A DNA stretch of 64,000 nucleotides from Altererythrobacter sp. Lineage in GTDB: Bacteria > Pseudomonadota > Alphaproteobacteria > Sphingomonadales > Sphingomonadaceae. The notes beneath the pieces were generated by a model. That model did not search any database. It saw only the letters and a program-made list of their open reading frames with translations, and had not been told where the DNA came from. Position 1 is the stretch's first letter, and every line of letters begins with the position of its first letter. Both the position numbers and the translations under genes were made by a program. This document shows positions 39,876 to 48,654 of the stretch, piece by piece. The stretch is from positions 558,001 through 622,000 of the forward strand of contig JAEULJ010000001.1 of the NCBI GenBank assembly GCA_016793865.1. The letters are read 5' to 3'.

Positions 39876-41753
39876 ATGGGCCGTCTGAAGGTCATGGCCG
39901 CGCTCGCGCTGGGCTTGTCTGCGCCGGCGCTGGGTGGGGAACCCGTGGCGGCAACGGCGACGCCCGCGATCCTCATCGCCGGCGCGCGCGTATTCGACGG
40001 AACGGGAGCGGCCGCGAAGGTCCAGGATGTCCTGGTGGAGGGCGGGCGGATCGCGGCAGTCGGCAACGGCCTGCGCGTGCCCGAGGGCGCCGTCACGATC
40101 GAGGGACGCGGCAAGACGCTGATCCCGGGTCTCCATGATCTGCACACCCACCTGCGCTCTCCCGCGCTCGATGCGCCAGAGGATCTTGGCAAGGCCTGGG
40201 CCGGCTACCTTCTGGCCGGCGTCACCAGCGTCAACGACTATTCGGTTTCGGGCGAGATGATCGCGCCGATCCGGGCGATGGTCTCGTCGGGGAAATACTG
40301 GGCGCCGCATCTCAGCCAGGCGGTCCGCTTCGGCGTGCCGGGAGGGCACGGGACGGAATATGGCTGGGGGCATTTCTTCACCCTCCAGGCCACCACCGCG
40401 CGCCATGCCCGCCGGCAGATGCCGCTGGCGCTGTCCTACGCTCCCGATGTCATCAAGGTCTTCGCCGATGGCTGGCGCTATGGCCGCGATCCCGATCTCA
40501 ATTCCATGAACCGGCCCACGCTCGCCGCCATCGTGGCCGAGGCGCACAAGGCGGGCAAGCCCGTGGTGACACACACCGTCACGCTGGAGGGCGCCAAGCT
40601 CGCCGCCGCGGCGGGCGTGGATTCGCTCGGCCACGGCGTCGGGGACGCGCCGGTCGACAGGGAACTGACCGGGCTCATGCGGGCCAGCGGCACCGCCTAT
40701 ATCGGCACGATGACGGTGTTCGAGCCGCAGCAGACACGCGCGTTCGCACCCGGAGAGGTGGCGATGCGGAACCCCGACGAGCAGGCGCGCGAGACGGCCT
40801 ATGCAGCCGGAGCGGGGAAGAACCCGATCCTGCCCTATGACGCGCGCCGCTGGGACATCCTGCGCGCCAATATCAAGCGCCTCAAGAACGCCGGCATTCC
40901 CATCGGCATCGGGACCGACGCGGGCATCGGCGGGGTCTATCACGGCGCAAGCGCGCTGCGCGAGATCGCCATACTGACACAGAACGGATATTCGGCAGCG
41001 GAGGCGCTGGTGGCGGCCACCCGCACGAGCGCGGCGATCATGGGGCAGGATGCGGACCACGGCACGATCGAGCCGGGCAAGCGCGCCGATCTGGTGCTGG
41101 TCGATGGCCAGCCCGACCGGCGGATCGAAGACCTGTGGCGCGTGGCGCGGGTGTGGGTCGCGGGGCGCGAGGCGCCGCTGGCGAGCCTGCGCGCCCTGCG
41201 CGACGACCCGGCGATGACGCCGATGCCTTCCGATCCAATGCCCGGCCCGATCATGACCGGCGCGCGGGCCGACGGCAGGACCGATCTCGACACGCTTCCG
41301 GTGGCCACCACCGATCCGGGGACCGATCATTCCTGCCTGATCCCCATCGGCGATGGGCAGGAGGGGCACGCCGGACACACCCACCGCACCTTCCTCGCCG
41401 CCCAGATGGGCGGCGCGCCGCGCCCCTATGTGTCATGGGTGCTGCCGCTGACGCGCGGCGCGATCCATGTGGCGGATGCCAACGGCTTCGCGGGGATCGA
41501 GATCGCCGGCGAGGGAACGGGCGACTACCGGCTGGTGCTGGAAAGCTATGGCCTCACCGGCGATGCCTGGTTCTCCGCCCCCTTCACCCCCGGCGGCGCG
41601 GACCGGCCGCAGCAGATACCCTTCTCGGCCTTCACGAGCCGCGACCCCTCAGCCACGCTCGACCTGAAGCAGCTCCGCGCGATCCGGGTGATGCTGCGCG
41701 GCGAAAGCGGCAAGACCGCCTCGCTCCAATTGGGCTCGGTGCGCTTCTACTGA
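39876..41753 (+). CDS. Exported amidohydrolase with a C-terminal CIA30-like domain
   Basis: The protein (625 residues) has a signal peptide (about 1-24). The amidohydrolase barrel (about 35-450) shows DLHTHL (HxH), DVIKVFADG (carboxy-Lys candidate), VVTHTV, LGHGVGD and IGTDAGIGG. The final 150 residues form a separate beta-rich domain with WFSAPFTPGGADRPQQIPFS and ending LGSVRFY, resembling the CIA30/NDUFAF1 beta-sandwich often attached to carbohydrate-active or ligand-binding proteins. The HxH/K/H/H/D set is complete, so it should be active. Substrate unknown. ATGs at 39795, 39876 and 39894 are in frame; 39876 gives the best signal peptide. It converges on the D-aminoacylase-like gene with a 7-nt overlap. 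Confidence 0.85.
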   Translation: MGRLKVMAALALGLSAPALGGEPVAATATPAILIAGARVFDGTGAAAKVQDVLVEGGRIAAVGNGLRVPEGAVTIEGRGKTLIPGLHDLHTHLRSPALDAPEDLGKAWAGYLLAGVTSVNDYSVSGEMIAPIRAMVSSGKYWAPHLSQAVRFGVPGGHGTEYGWGHFFTLQATTARHARRQMPLALSYAPDVIKVFADGWRYGRDPDLNSMNRPTLAAIVAEAHKAGKPVVTHTVTLEGAKLAAAAGVDSLGHGVGDAPVDRELTGLMRASGTAYIGTMTVFEPQQTRAFAPGEVAMRNPDEQARETAYAAGAGKNPILPYDARRWDILRANIKRLKNAGIPIGIGTDAGIGGVYHGASALREIAILTQNGYSAAEALVAATRTSAAIMGQDADHGTIEPGKRADLVLVDGQPDRRIEDLWRVARVWVAGREAPLASLRALRDDPAMTPMPSDPMPGPIMTGARADGRTDLDTLPVATTDPGTDHSCLIPIGDGQEGHAGHTHRTFLAAQMGGAPRPYVSWVLPLTRGAIHVADANGFAGIEIAGEGTGDYRLVLESYGLTGDAWFSAPFTPGGADRPQQIPFSAFTSRDPSATLDLKQLRAIRVMLRGESGKTASLQLGSVRFY

Positions 41754-43303
41754 CACCCGCTCGCCGGACGGCGGGCAAGCGCCCGGCCCGCCGCGACCCC
41801 GGTCATCGCCCCGTCCTCGACCGCCAGCGCGCCATTGACGAGGACGTAGCGCATGCCGGTGGCGGTCAGGTCGGGCCGTTCATAGCTCGCGCGCGCTGCA
41901 TAGGTAGCCGGATCGAACACGGCGATGTCGGCGAAGGCGCCGGGGCGCAGCCGTCCGCGATCGGCGAGCTTGAAGCTGTCAGCGGTCAGCGCGCTGCTGC
42001 GGTCGATGAATTCGCGCAATGTCAGCACCTTGTTCCGGCGTACATAGGCCGCGTATTTCTCCGCGAAGCTGCCGTAGGCGCGCGGGTGGCCGGTCGAGGC
42101 GTCGCTGCCGGTCATCACCCACGACCGGCGCATGAAGGCGTCTATATCGGCGGGGGCCATGTTGAAGCTGATGGTGGCGGCATCGCCCTCGCGGATGGCG
42201 GCCATGACAGCGCGGAGCGGATCGAGGCCGAGCTCGCGGGCAATCGCCTCGAGCCGCTGCCCCTTCCAGCGGCCTTCCACCACCAGCAGGCTGGCGGCGC
42301 CGCCGCGGCGGCGCAGGTTTTCGGCTATGTCGCCCTCCAGCCGCTCGCGCAGGGCGGGATCGTCGAACCGTCGCAGCATGGCCGCGCGGCCGCCATCCTG
42401 CGCCCACAGGGGGACGAGGGCGGCGACCAGGCTCGTCCCGCTGGCGGCCCACGGATACTGGTTGGCGGTTACTTCCGCCCCGCCGGCGCGGGCGCGCTCG
42501 ATCATGGCGATGATCGCCGGAGCCTGGCCATGAACGTCCACGCCAAGCGCCTTGATGTGCGAGATGTGCACCGGGATGCGCGCTTCGCGGGCGATGGAGA
42601 TTGCTTCCGCCACCGAAGCGGCGAGCCCGGCGCCATAATTGCCCTCGTCGCGCATATGCGTGTCGTAGATGCCGCCGAGCGCGCCCGCCGCCTTCGCCAG
42701 CGCGACCACTTCGCCCGTCTCGGAGAAGCTCTGCGGGGCGTAGAACAACCCGGTCGAAAGGCCGATCGCCCCGTCGCACATGGCGCGCCGCACCAGCCGC
42801 TGCTCCTCCGCGAGCTCGGCGGGAGTGGGTGCCCGGCGCGCGCTGCCGACCACCTTCGACCGGATGGAGCCGAACCCGGTGAAGGTCGCGTAGTTGATCC
42901 CCACCGGCCTCGCCACGGCGCTGGCCAGCAGCGGCTTCACATCCACCGGCCCGAAGCCGTCATTGCCGACCAGGGTGGTGGTGACGCCTTGCAACAGGAA
43001 GGGTTCGACAAGGCGCTGCCGCGCGTCATCGCTTGTCAGCCGCCCCTCCACATGGGCGTGGGGGTCGATGAAGCCGGGCGCGACGATGAGCCCGCGCGCG
43101 TCGATGGTTTTCGCGGCTCTCGCCGGAAGGCGCTTGCCCACGGCCACGATGCGGTCGCCGCGCACCGCCACATCGCCCACGAAGGGCGCGGCCCCGCCCG
43201 GATAGATCGTCCCGCCCCGGATCAGCACATCGGCTTGCGGCGGCAAGGGCGCGGTGGCGCGGCCCGCGACCACCAGAGCCAGCGCCGCCGCGATGTATCT
43301 CAA
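41747..43303 (-). CDS. D-aminoacylase-like amidohydrolase, last gene of the dgcNA operon
   Basis: The 518-residue protein of the N-acyl-D-amino-acid deacylase family has a weak hydrophobic N-terminus (RYIAAALALVVAG), so it may be exported. Landmarks are GFIDPHAHVEG, the turn VGNDGFGP, YDTHMRDEG (His), VHISHIKALG (His) and TGSDASTGHPRAYGSF (Asp and HPR motif). Classic D-aminoacylases have GNCG with a Cys metal ligand; here it is GNDG, so a different subfamily or ligand chemistry is implied. The TTG start at 43303 shares TTGA with the dgcA stop; no in-frame ATG fits better. It would release D-amino acids (or N-acetyl-Glu products) within this operon. Confidence is high for family, moderate for substrate. 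Confidence 0.85.
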   Translation of the reverse strand: MRYIAAALALVVAGRATAPLPPQADVLIRGGTIYPGGAAPFVGDVAVRGDRIVAVGKRLPARAAKTIDARGLIVAPGFIDPHAHVEGRLTSDDARQRLVEPFLLQGVTTTLVGNDGFGPVDVKPLLASAVARPVGINYATFTGFGSIRSKVVGSARRAPTPAELAEEQRLVRRAMCDGAIGLSTGLFYAPQSFSETGEVVALAKAAGALGGIYDTHMRDEGNYGAGLAASVAEAISIAREARIPVHISHIKALGVDVHGQAPAIIAMIERARAGGAEVTANQYPWAASGTSLVAALVPLWAQDGGRAAMLRRFDDPALRERLEGDIAENLRRRGGAASLLVVEGRWKGQRLEAIARELGLDPLRAVMAAIREGDAATISFNMAPADIDAFMRRSWVMTGSDASTGHPRAYGSFAEKYAAYVRRNKVLTLREFIDRSSALTADSFKLADRGRLRPGAFADIAVFDPATYAARASYERPDLTATGMRYVLVNGALAVEDGAMTGVAAGRALARRPASGCQ

Positions 43304-44283
43304 CCCCAGAACCCTTCGCTCGGCGGAAGCAGCCAGCCGCCATCGGCGACCACGCCGCCCGGACGGTCCTCGGCCAGCCACAGCGGACCGTCAAGATCGG
43401 CCCAGTCGGCCAGCCGCGCCACATGAAGCGCGGGGGCGATCCCGAGCGAGGAGCACACCATGCAGCCGCTCATCACCCGCAGCCCGCGCCCGCGCGCGGC
43501 GTGGACCAGCTCGAGCCCCGCGGTGAGCCCGCCCGCCTTGTCCAGCTTGACGTTGACCGCATCATAGCGCGCGGCCACCCGGTCGAGCCCGGCGACGGTG
43601 TGGATCGCCTCGTCCGCGCAGATCGGCACCGGGCTGTCGTAGCTGGCGAGCCAATCGTCCTCATCGGCCGGCACGGGCTGCTCCAGCACCGCGACGCGGC
43701 ATTCCTCAAGAACCGGCATCACCGCACGCAGCAGCGTCTCGCCCCAGCTTTCGTTGGGATCGACGATGAGCGCCGCGCCCGGGGCTGCGTCCCGCACCGC
43801 CCGGATGGCCGCCGCCGGGTTGCCGGCATCGACCTTGACCTTGACCAGGGGCGCGCCGGCCATCGCTGCCGCCGCGCGCGCCATGACATCGGGCGTGTCG
43901 ACACCGATGGTCAGCGCCGTCGCCACGCGGACGGGTTCCGGCGCCCCGAGCAGCGCGGCGACACTGCGGCCGGCGCGCTTCGCTTCCAGGTCCCATAGCG
44001 CGCAGTCCACGGCATTGCGCGCCGCGCCGGGCTGCATCAGGGTTTGGAGCTCCGCGCGACCCGCGCCCGCCTCGATCTCGCCGCGCACGGCCTCGATCTG
44101 CGCCAGCACCAGCTCGGTGCTTTCGCCATAGCGCGGGTAGGGGACGCCCTCGCCCCACCCCTGCAAGCCTCCCTCGATCACCGTGGCCGTTACCACATCC
44201 GCCGCGGTCTTGGCGCCGCGCGAGATGCGGAACGGGCGGTTCAGCGGGAAGCGGTCGGGGCGGGCGGCGAGGGTGCGGCGCAT
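43300..44283 (-). CDS. dgcA: N-acetyl-D-glutamate racemase DgcA (enolase superfamily)
   Basis: The 327-residue enolase-superfamily protein resembles dipeptide epimerases. Its KxK motif is VKVKVDA, the metal ligands are in IVDPNESW, LEQPVP and CADEA, and the second Lys is in VNVKLDKAGG. In the DgcN-DgcA pathway described in marine bacteria this enzyme converts N-acetyl-D-Glu to N-acetyl-L-Glu; without DgcN next to it I would have called it an Ala-Glu epimerase. It starts inside the end of dgcN (43 nt overlap), and its stop is shared with the D-aminoacylase TTG start. Both arrangements support one operon. The ATG at 44283 gives the usual N-terminus. Confidence 0.87.
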   Translation of the reverse strand: MRRTLAARPDRFPLNRPFRISRGAKTAADVVTATVIEGGLQGWGEGVPYPRYGESTELVLAQIEAVRGEIEAGAGRAELQTLMQPGAARNAVDCALWDLEAKRAGRSVAALLGAPEPVRVATALTIGVDTPDVMARAAAAMAGAPLVKVKVDAGNPAAAIRAVRDAAPGAALIVDPNESWGETLLRAVMPVLEECRVAVLEQPVPADEDDWLASYDSPVPICADEAIHTVAGLDRVAARYDAVNVKLDKAGGLTAGLELVHAARGRGLRVMSGCMVCSSLGIAPALHVARLADWADLDGPLWLAEDRPGGVVADGGWLLPPSEGFWG

Positions 44284-45272
44284 AGCAGGTCCATGATCGG
44301 CTCGACGCCGAAACGATAGGGATCGGTGGCCGGCAGGCCGAGCCTGTCCGCAGTCTCGCGGCACAGTGCGCGCGCCTCCGCTTCCTCCAGGCTGGCGGTG
44401 TTCAGGCATACACCGGCGGCGGCAACCTGCGGGCTGGTGAGCCGCGCGGCATCGAGGTTCGCGGCAAGGCATTCCTCGAGCCCGGGCAGCTTGCGGCCGG
44501 GCAGGCCGCGCATCTCCGCCCGGGCGGGATCGTGGCACAGCACCAGCGCCTCGGGCTGGGCGCCGTGAAGCAGGCCGAGCGAGACGCCGGCGAAGCTGGG
44601 GTGGAACAGCGAGCCCTGGCCCTCGATCACATCCCAGCCGCCATCGTGCCGGGCGGGCGTGAGCTGCTCGATGGCCCCGGATATGAAATCCGCCACAACC
44701 GCATCGACCGGGATGCCGCCGCCCGCGATCAGTATGCCGGTTTGCCCGGTGGCGCGGAAATCGGCCGCCAGCCCGCGCGCCTTGAGCCCTTCGGCGAGCG
44801 CGATCGAGGCGTACATCTTGCCCACCGAACAATCGGTGCCCACGGTCAGCAGGCGCCGCCCGGCACGCGGCTCGCCACTTCCGACGCGCAGATCGGCGGG
44901 CGGATCGCGCACATCGATCAGCCGCAGCCCGCGCGCCTCGGCCAAGGCGACGAGAACCGGCACGTCACGCAGGCGGTGATGCAGGCCCGAGGCGACGTGC
45001 ATCCCCGCCTCCAGCGCCGCGCGCGCATCGTCGATCAGCTCTGGCGCCATCGCGCCGCCGGCATGGGCGATCCCCAGGACCAGCGTCCTGGCCCCGGCGG
45101 CGGCGGCCTCCTCGATGGTCAGACGCGGCAGGCCGAGCGTGAGCGGGCAGTCATCGTGGCGGAACTCGCCCAGGCAATCGCCGGAACGGAACGTGGCCAG
45201 CCCGCGCGAGGTCTTGATCCCCACGGAATCGCTCGAATGGCCGAGATAAAGGAGGAATGGTGCTTGGATCAT
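44241..45272 (-). CDS. dgcN: D-glutamate N-acetyltransferase DgcN (DUF1611 family)
   Basis: The 343-residue DUF1611 protein has the P-loop-like TVGTDCSVGKMYAS near residue 145, ATGQTGILIAGGG, EGQGSLFHPSF and DPYRFGVEPIMD. In the pathway reported from marine bacteria, DgcN acetylates D-glutamate using acetyl-CoA, the first step before DgcA racemisation. The gene is first in the operon; the ATG at 45272 has GGAGG-type sequence about 10 nt downstream on the plus strand only, so the ribosome site is unclear. A LysR-like dyad (45330-45346) lies 58 bp upstream, and the lysR gene ends 111 bp upstream. Confidence 0.87.
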   Translation of the reverse strand: MIQAPFLLYLGHSSDSVGIKTSRGLATFRSGDCLGEFRHDDCPLTLGLPRLTIEEAAAAGARTLVLGIAHAGGAMAPELIDDARAALEAGMHVASGLHHRLRDVPVLVALAEARGLRLIDVRDPPADLRVGSGEPRAGRRLLTVGTDCSVGKMYASIALAEGLKARGLAADFRATGQTGILIAGGGIPVDAVVADFISGAIEQLTPARHDGGWDVIEGQGSLFHPSFAGVSLGLLHGAQPEALVLCHDPARAEMRGLPGRKLPGLEECLAANLDAARLTSPQVAAAGVCLNTASLEEAEARALCRETADRLGLPATDPYRFGVEPIMDLLCAAPSPPAPTASR

Positions 45273-45329
45273 GGCCCGGTGGCTAGCCGGGTGCGCCGGG
45301 CTGCGCGAGCAGCGAAGCGGTGCTGCGCC

Positions 45330-45346
45330 TATAGATTGGCGTTATA
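45330..45346 (-). promoter_or_regulatory. Probable LysR-type operator upstream of dgcN
   Basis: TATA-N9-TATA forms an inverted repeat resembling the T-N11-A half-site geometry of LysR regulators, in an AT-rich patch 58 bp upstream of dgcN and about 40 bp past the end of the co-directional lysR gene. Activation by that regulator is the likely use; this is inference from position and symmetry. Confidence 0.5.
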
Positions 45347-45383
45347 AACCGCACCGAGCGCCCACATGGGGCGGCGACCCCGG

Positions 45384-46274
45384 TCAGCCGGAAATCGCCT
45401 CGATCCGCCGCGCCAGGGCCTTCAGGAAATCGGTCGCCAGCGCCGTCGGCGGGCGATCCTGGAGATACATGGCGTTCACGTCGAAGCGCAGCGGGTCGGC
45501 GAGCGGCCGCATGGCGAGACCCGGCGCCAGCGAGGCCTTCGCCGTGAAGTTGTCCACCACCGTCAGCCCCACGCTCTGCCGCACCAGCGCGGTCGCGATG
45601 TGGAATGTGCGCGCCGACACCACCTCCTCCAGCTCGATTCCCCGCGCCTGCACGGCCGTGGCGAAGAGCTGTCCGATCGGCCCGCTCGCGGACAGGGTGA
45701 CCAGCGGCCGTCCCTCGAGCACGGAAAGATCGACGCGCTCCGGCATGTTGGGCATGTCGGCCTCGCGGTAGAGCACAACCAGCTCGCCGGTACCCAGCCG
45801 GCGATGGCCCAGCGCGGCGCCGGGTGGAACCTCGTGCGCGATGGCAAGGTCGGTCTCGCGCTCGTAGAGCTTCCTCAGCAGATCCTCGTGGTGGATGGTC
45901 TGGAGATCGAACTTCACCTCGCCATGCGTGCGCAGGAATTGCGCCACCGTCCCCGGCAGTGCATCGAGGGCGATCGAGGGAAGCGACGAGACCTTGAGCA
46001 GCGCCCCCGTCCCGCGCTTCAGGTTCCGGCTCGCCTCGCGCAGGGCATAGACCCGGTCCTGTATCGCGGCCACATCGCCGAACAGCGCATGGGCGTCTTC
46101 CGTGGGGACCAGCCGTCCGGCGCTGCGATGGAACAGCGCGAAGCCAATCAGCGATTCGGCATGGCGCAGAACCTTTGAGACCGAGGGCTGCGACACATTG
46201 AGCATACGCGCGGCGGCGCTGACCGAGCCGTTGACATAGACGGCGTGGAATACCTCGATGTGGCGCAGGTTCAT
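45384..46274 (-). CDS. LysR-type regulator of the dgc operon (DgcR-like)
   Basis: The 296-residue protein has an N-terminal winged helix-turn-helix (HIEVFHAVYVNGSVSAAARM, then LNVSQPSVSKVLRH) and a LysR co-inducer domain (about 90-296). It lies upstream of and in the same direction as dgcN-dgcA-D-aminoacylase, with a 111-bp gap that holds a LysR-type dyad. A D-Glu-responsive activator DgcR is known for this pathway in other bacteria, so the same role is likely here. The ATG at 46274 is the usual LysR start; the extension to 46310 is not needed. Divergent gene: SxxK hydrolase at 46348. Confidence 0.88.
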   Translation of the reverse strand: MNLRHIEVFHAVYVNGSVSAAARMLNVSQPSVSKVLRHAESLIGFALFHRSAGRLVPTEDAHALFGDVAAIQDRVYALREASRNLKRGTGALLKVSSLPSIALDALPGTVAQFLRTHGEVKFDLQTIHHEDLLRKLYERETDLAIAHEVPPGAALGHRRLGTGELVVLYREADMPNMPERVDLSVLEGRPLVTLSASGPIGQLFATAVQARGIELEEVVSARTFHIATALVRQSVGLTVVDNFTAKASLAPGLAMRPLADPLRFDVNAMYLQDRPPTALATDFLKALARRIEAISG

Positions 46275-46347
46275 GCCCGCGAGCTTAGGCGCTGGTCGGG
46301 CGCGGCGCAAAGCTTGGCAGGCGTGTTTCCGCCGTTAGGGTGGCGCA

Positions 46348-47589
46348 ATGCCCGCTCTCAATGCTCCCAATGCCCCCGGCGCAGCGCTTCGACTGACGCT
46401 TGCGCTCACCGCGGCGCTCGCCGGCCCGGGCGCCTCGGCGCAAACCGTGCCCGCCACCGGGCCCGCGGTGCGGCAGGAACCCGTCGGCGCGGTGCGGATC
46501 GCTTTCGACCGGGCCGGCGAACGGTCGGTCGTGGTGGCCGGTTTGGCGGACCGCACCACCGGGCGAGCGCTGACGGCGGACGATCCGGCCCGCATCGCGT
46601 CTATCTCGAAGCTGGTGGTGGGGATCGCGGTCATGCGGCTGGTGGAGGCTGGCACGCTCGATCTCGACGCCGATGTCGCGCGTTATCTTGGCCAACCTCT
46701 GCGAAACCCGGCCTTTCCGGGCTCGCCCATCACGCTGCGCCAGTTGCTCTCGCACACTTCCGGCCTGACCGATGGCATCGATTATGTCCTCCCGTTCGAT
46801 GCCGACATGGCGGCGGTGCTGGCGGACCCGGCGGCATGGGACGCGGACCATCCGCCGGGAAGCTACTTCCGCTATGCCAACTTCAACACGCCCGTGATCG
46901 CCGCCGTGATGGAGAAAGCCACGGGCGAGCGCTTCGACCTGCTGATGAAGCGCGTGGTGCTGGACCCGCTGGGGCTGCGGGCGTGCTACAACTGGGTCGC
47001 CTGCACGCCGCAGACCGCAGCGCGCGCGGTGGTGCAATATCGCGAGCGGAAGCCGACCAAGGACGATCCCGCATCGATCACGGCCTGCCCCGTCACCCCC
47101 GCCCGCGACGGTTCATGCGACCTCGCCCGGTGGCAGGCGGGGCGCAATGGCGCGGTCTTCTCGCCGCAGGGAGGGCTGAGGATTTCGGCGCGCGATCTCG
47201 CGACCATCGGGCGGCTGATGCTGAACGAAGGGCGGCTGGGCAAGCTGCGCCTGCTCACGCCCGCCTCGGTGCGCGCGCTGGTCGCGCCGGTGTGGGCTTA
47301 TGACGGCCGCAATGGCGACAACCAGGGCGGGTTCCTGTGCCGATACGGCCTCGCGACGCAGACACTGGCCACGAAGCAGGAGGGCTGCCGCGACGATCCC
47401 TTCGGCGATGGCGTGGCGCGGGTCGGCCACGCGGGCGATGCCTATGGGCTCAAATCGGGGTTGTGGCTGGACATGGCAGCGGGAGCCGGCGTGGTCTATT
47501 TCGCCACCGATGTGCTCGATGCCGACGCCGGGCTGCGCTCTGGCTATACCCGGATCGAGGAACAGCTGGCCCGTGGCACCCGGCCATGA
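46348..47589 (+). CDS. Exported serine hydrolase, beta-lactamase / PBP-like fold
   Basis: The 413-residue protein has a signal peptide (about 1-31, ending GASAQ). The SxxK motif is SISK, the second motif is YAN, and a GHAGDAYGL stretch is in the place of the third motif. It resembles D-Ala-D-Ala-type or esterase-like class C proteins; no evidence for antibiotic hydrolysis. Two Cys pairs ([10 protein letters not shown], and [11 protein letters not shown]) could form disulfides in the periplasm. It is divergent from the dgc regulator (73 bp gap), which may share regulation, and its stop is 49 bp before moaA. Confidence 0.87.
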   Translation: MPALNAPNAPGAALRLTLALTAALAGPGASAQTVPATGPAVRQEPVGAVRIAFDRAGERSVVVAGLADRTTGRALTADDPARIASISKLVVGIAVMRLVEAGTLDLDADVARYLGQPLRNPAFPGSPITLRQLLSHTSGLTDGIDYVLPFDADMAAVLADPAAWDADHPPGSYFRYANFNTPVIAAVMEKATGERFDLLMKRVVLDPLGLRACYNWVACTPQTAARAVVQYRERKPTKDDPASITACPVTPARDGSCDLARWQAGRNGAVFSPQGGLRISARDLATIGRLMLNEGRLGKLRLLTPASVRALVAPVWAYDGRNGDNQGGFLCRYGLATQTLATKQEGCRDDPFGDGVARVGHAGDAYGLKSGLWLDMAAGAGVVYFATDVLDADAGLRSGYTRIEEQLARGTRP

Positions 47590-47637
47590 CCGGCAAGCCG
47601 CTTGCGCGGCGGGCGAGCGCGCCCTAGCCCAGCGGCG

Positions 47638-48654
47638 ATGATCGGCACCGCCGCCCCGCCAGCCACCCTTGCCGCCCTCGGCGACGGCCACGGCCGCCGC
47701 ATTGACTATGCGCGCCTGTCGGTGACCGACCGCTGCAATTTTCGCTGCACCTATTGCATGGCGCCGGAGATGCGCTTCCTTCCGCGCAACGAACTGCTGA
47801 CGCTGGAGGAGCTCGCGCAGCTTGGCCGCCACCTGGTGCGGCGCGGGGTGCGGCGCATCCGCCTGACCGGGGGGGAGCCGCTGGTCCGGCGCGGGATCGG
47901 CGAATTGGCGCAGGAACTGGGCGCGCTGAGATCGGAAGGCCTGGCCGAGCTGACCATGACCACCAATGGCAGCGCCCTGCCCCGCCATGCGCGGCAGCTC
48001 GCGGCGGCGGGGATCGAGCGCATCAATGTCAGCCTCGACAGCCTCGACCCCGCCCGCTTCGCCGCCATCACGCGCGGCGGCGATCTGGCACAGGTGCTGG
48101 CCGGGATCGACGCGGCGCAGGACGCCGGGCTGGCGGTCAAGGTCAACATGGTCGCGCTCAGGGGCACCAACGACGGCGAATTCGCCGCGATGCTGGCCTG
48201 GTGCGGAGCGCGCGGCTGCGATCTGACGCTGATCGAGACCATGCCGCTGGGCGCGGTGGAGGGGCGGCGCGCCGATGCCTATCTGGCGCTGTCCGCCGCG
48301 CGCGCATCGCTGGAGGAATGCTTCACGCTGATCCCCTCCACCCACCGCACCGGCGGCCCGGCGCGCTATTGCGAAGTGGTGGAGACGGGCACGCGCGTCG
48401 GCTTCATCACGCCGCTGAGCGCCAATTTCTGTTCGAGCTGCAACCGCATTCGCGTGACCGCCACAGGTACGGTCTATGCCTGCCTGGGGCATGATCGCAG
48501 GGAGGAGCTGCGCGATCCGATGAGGGGCGGGGCGCACGGCGCGGTCGATGCGGCGCTCGACCGCCTGCTCGCCGCCAAGCCGGCCCGCCACGACTTCGAC
48601 ATCGCCCGCGCCGAGCCCGCGCTCGCGCGGCACATGAGCGTCACCGGCGGATGA
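47638..48654 (+). CDS. moaA: GTP 3',8-cyclase MoaA
   Basis: The 338-residue radical-SAM enzyme starts molybdenum cofactor synthesis by rearranging GTP to 3',8-cyclo-GTP. The N-terminal 4Fe-4S motif is CNFRCTYC, and the C-terminal cluster is [18 protein letters not shown]. The protein ends MSVTGG, keeping the double-glycine tail needed for MoaA function. The ATG at 47638 is the family start. The aroC start shares ATGA with its stop. No other moa/moe genes are in the window, so it is separated from the rest of the pathway. Confidence 0.96.
   Translation: MIGTAAPPATLAALGDGHGRRIDYARLSVTDRCNFRCTYCMAPEMRFLPRNELLTLEELAQLGRHLVRRGVRRIRLTGGEPLVRRGIGELAQELGALRSEGLAELTMTTNGSALPRHARQLAAAGIERINVSLDSLDPARFAAITRGGDLAQVLAGIDAAQDAGLAVKVNMVALRGTNDGEFAAMLAWCGARGCDLTLIETMPLGAVEGRRADAYLALSAARASLEECFTLIPSTHRTGGPARYCEVVETGTRVGFITPLSANFCSSCNRIRVTATGTVYACLGHDRREELRDPMRGGAHGAVDAALDRLLAAKPARHDFDIARAEPALARHMSVTGG

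Noticed and set aside
38268-41384. 1038-codon extension of dacB
   Set aside because: Only residues from 39716 on match PBP4; the rest is antisense to the exported amidohydrolase.
46348-47589. Antibiotic-resistance beta-lactamase
   Set aside because: The SxxK fold is shared by esterases and D-aminopeptidases; there is no class-specific resistance motif and no resistance context. The same holds for 16564-17847 and 37274-38275.
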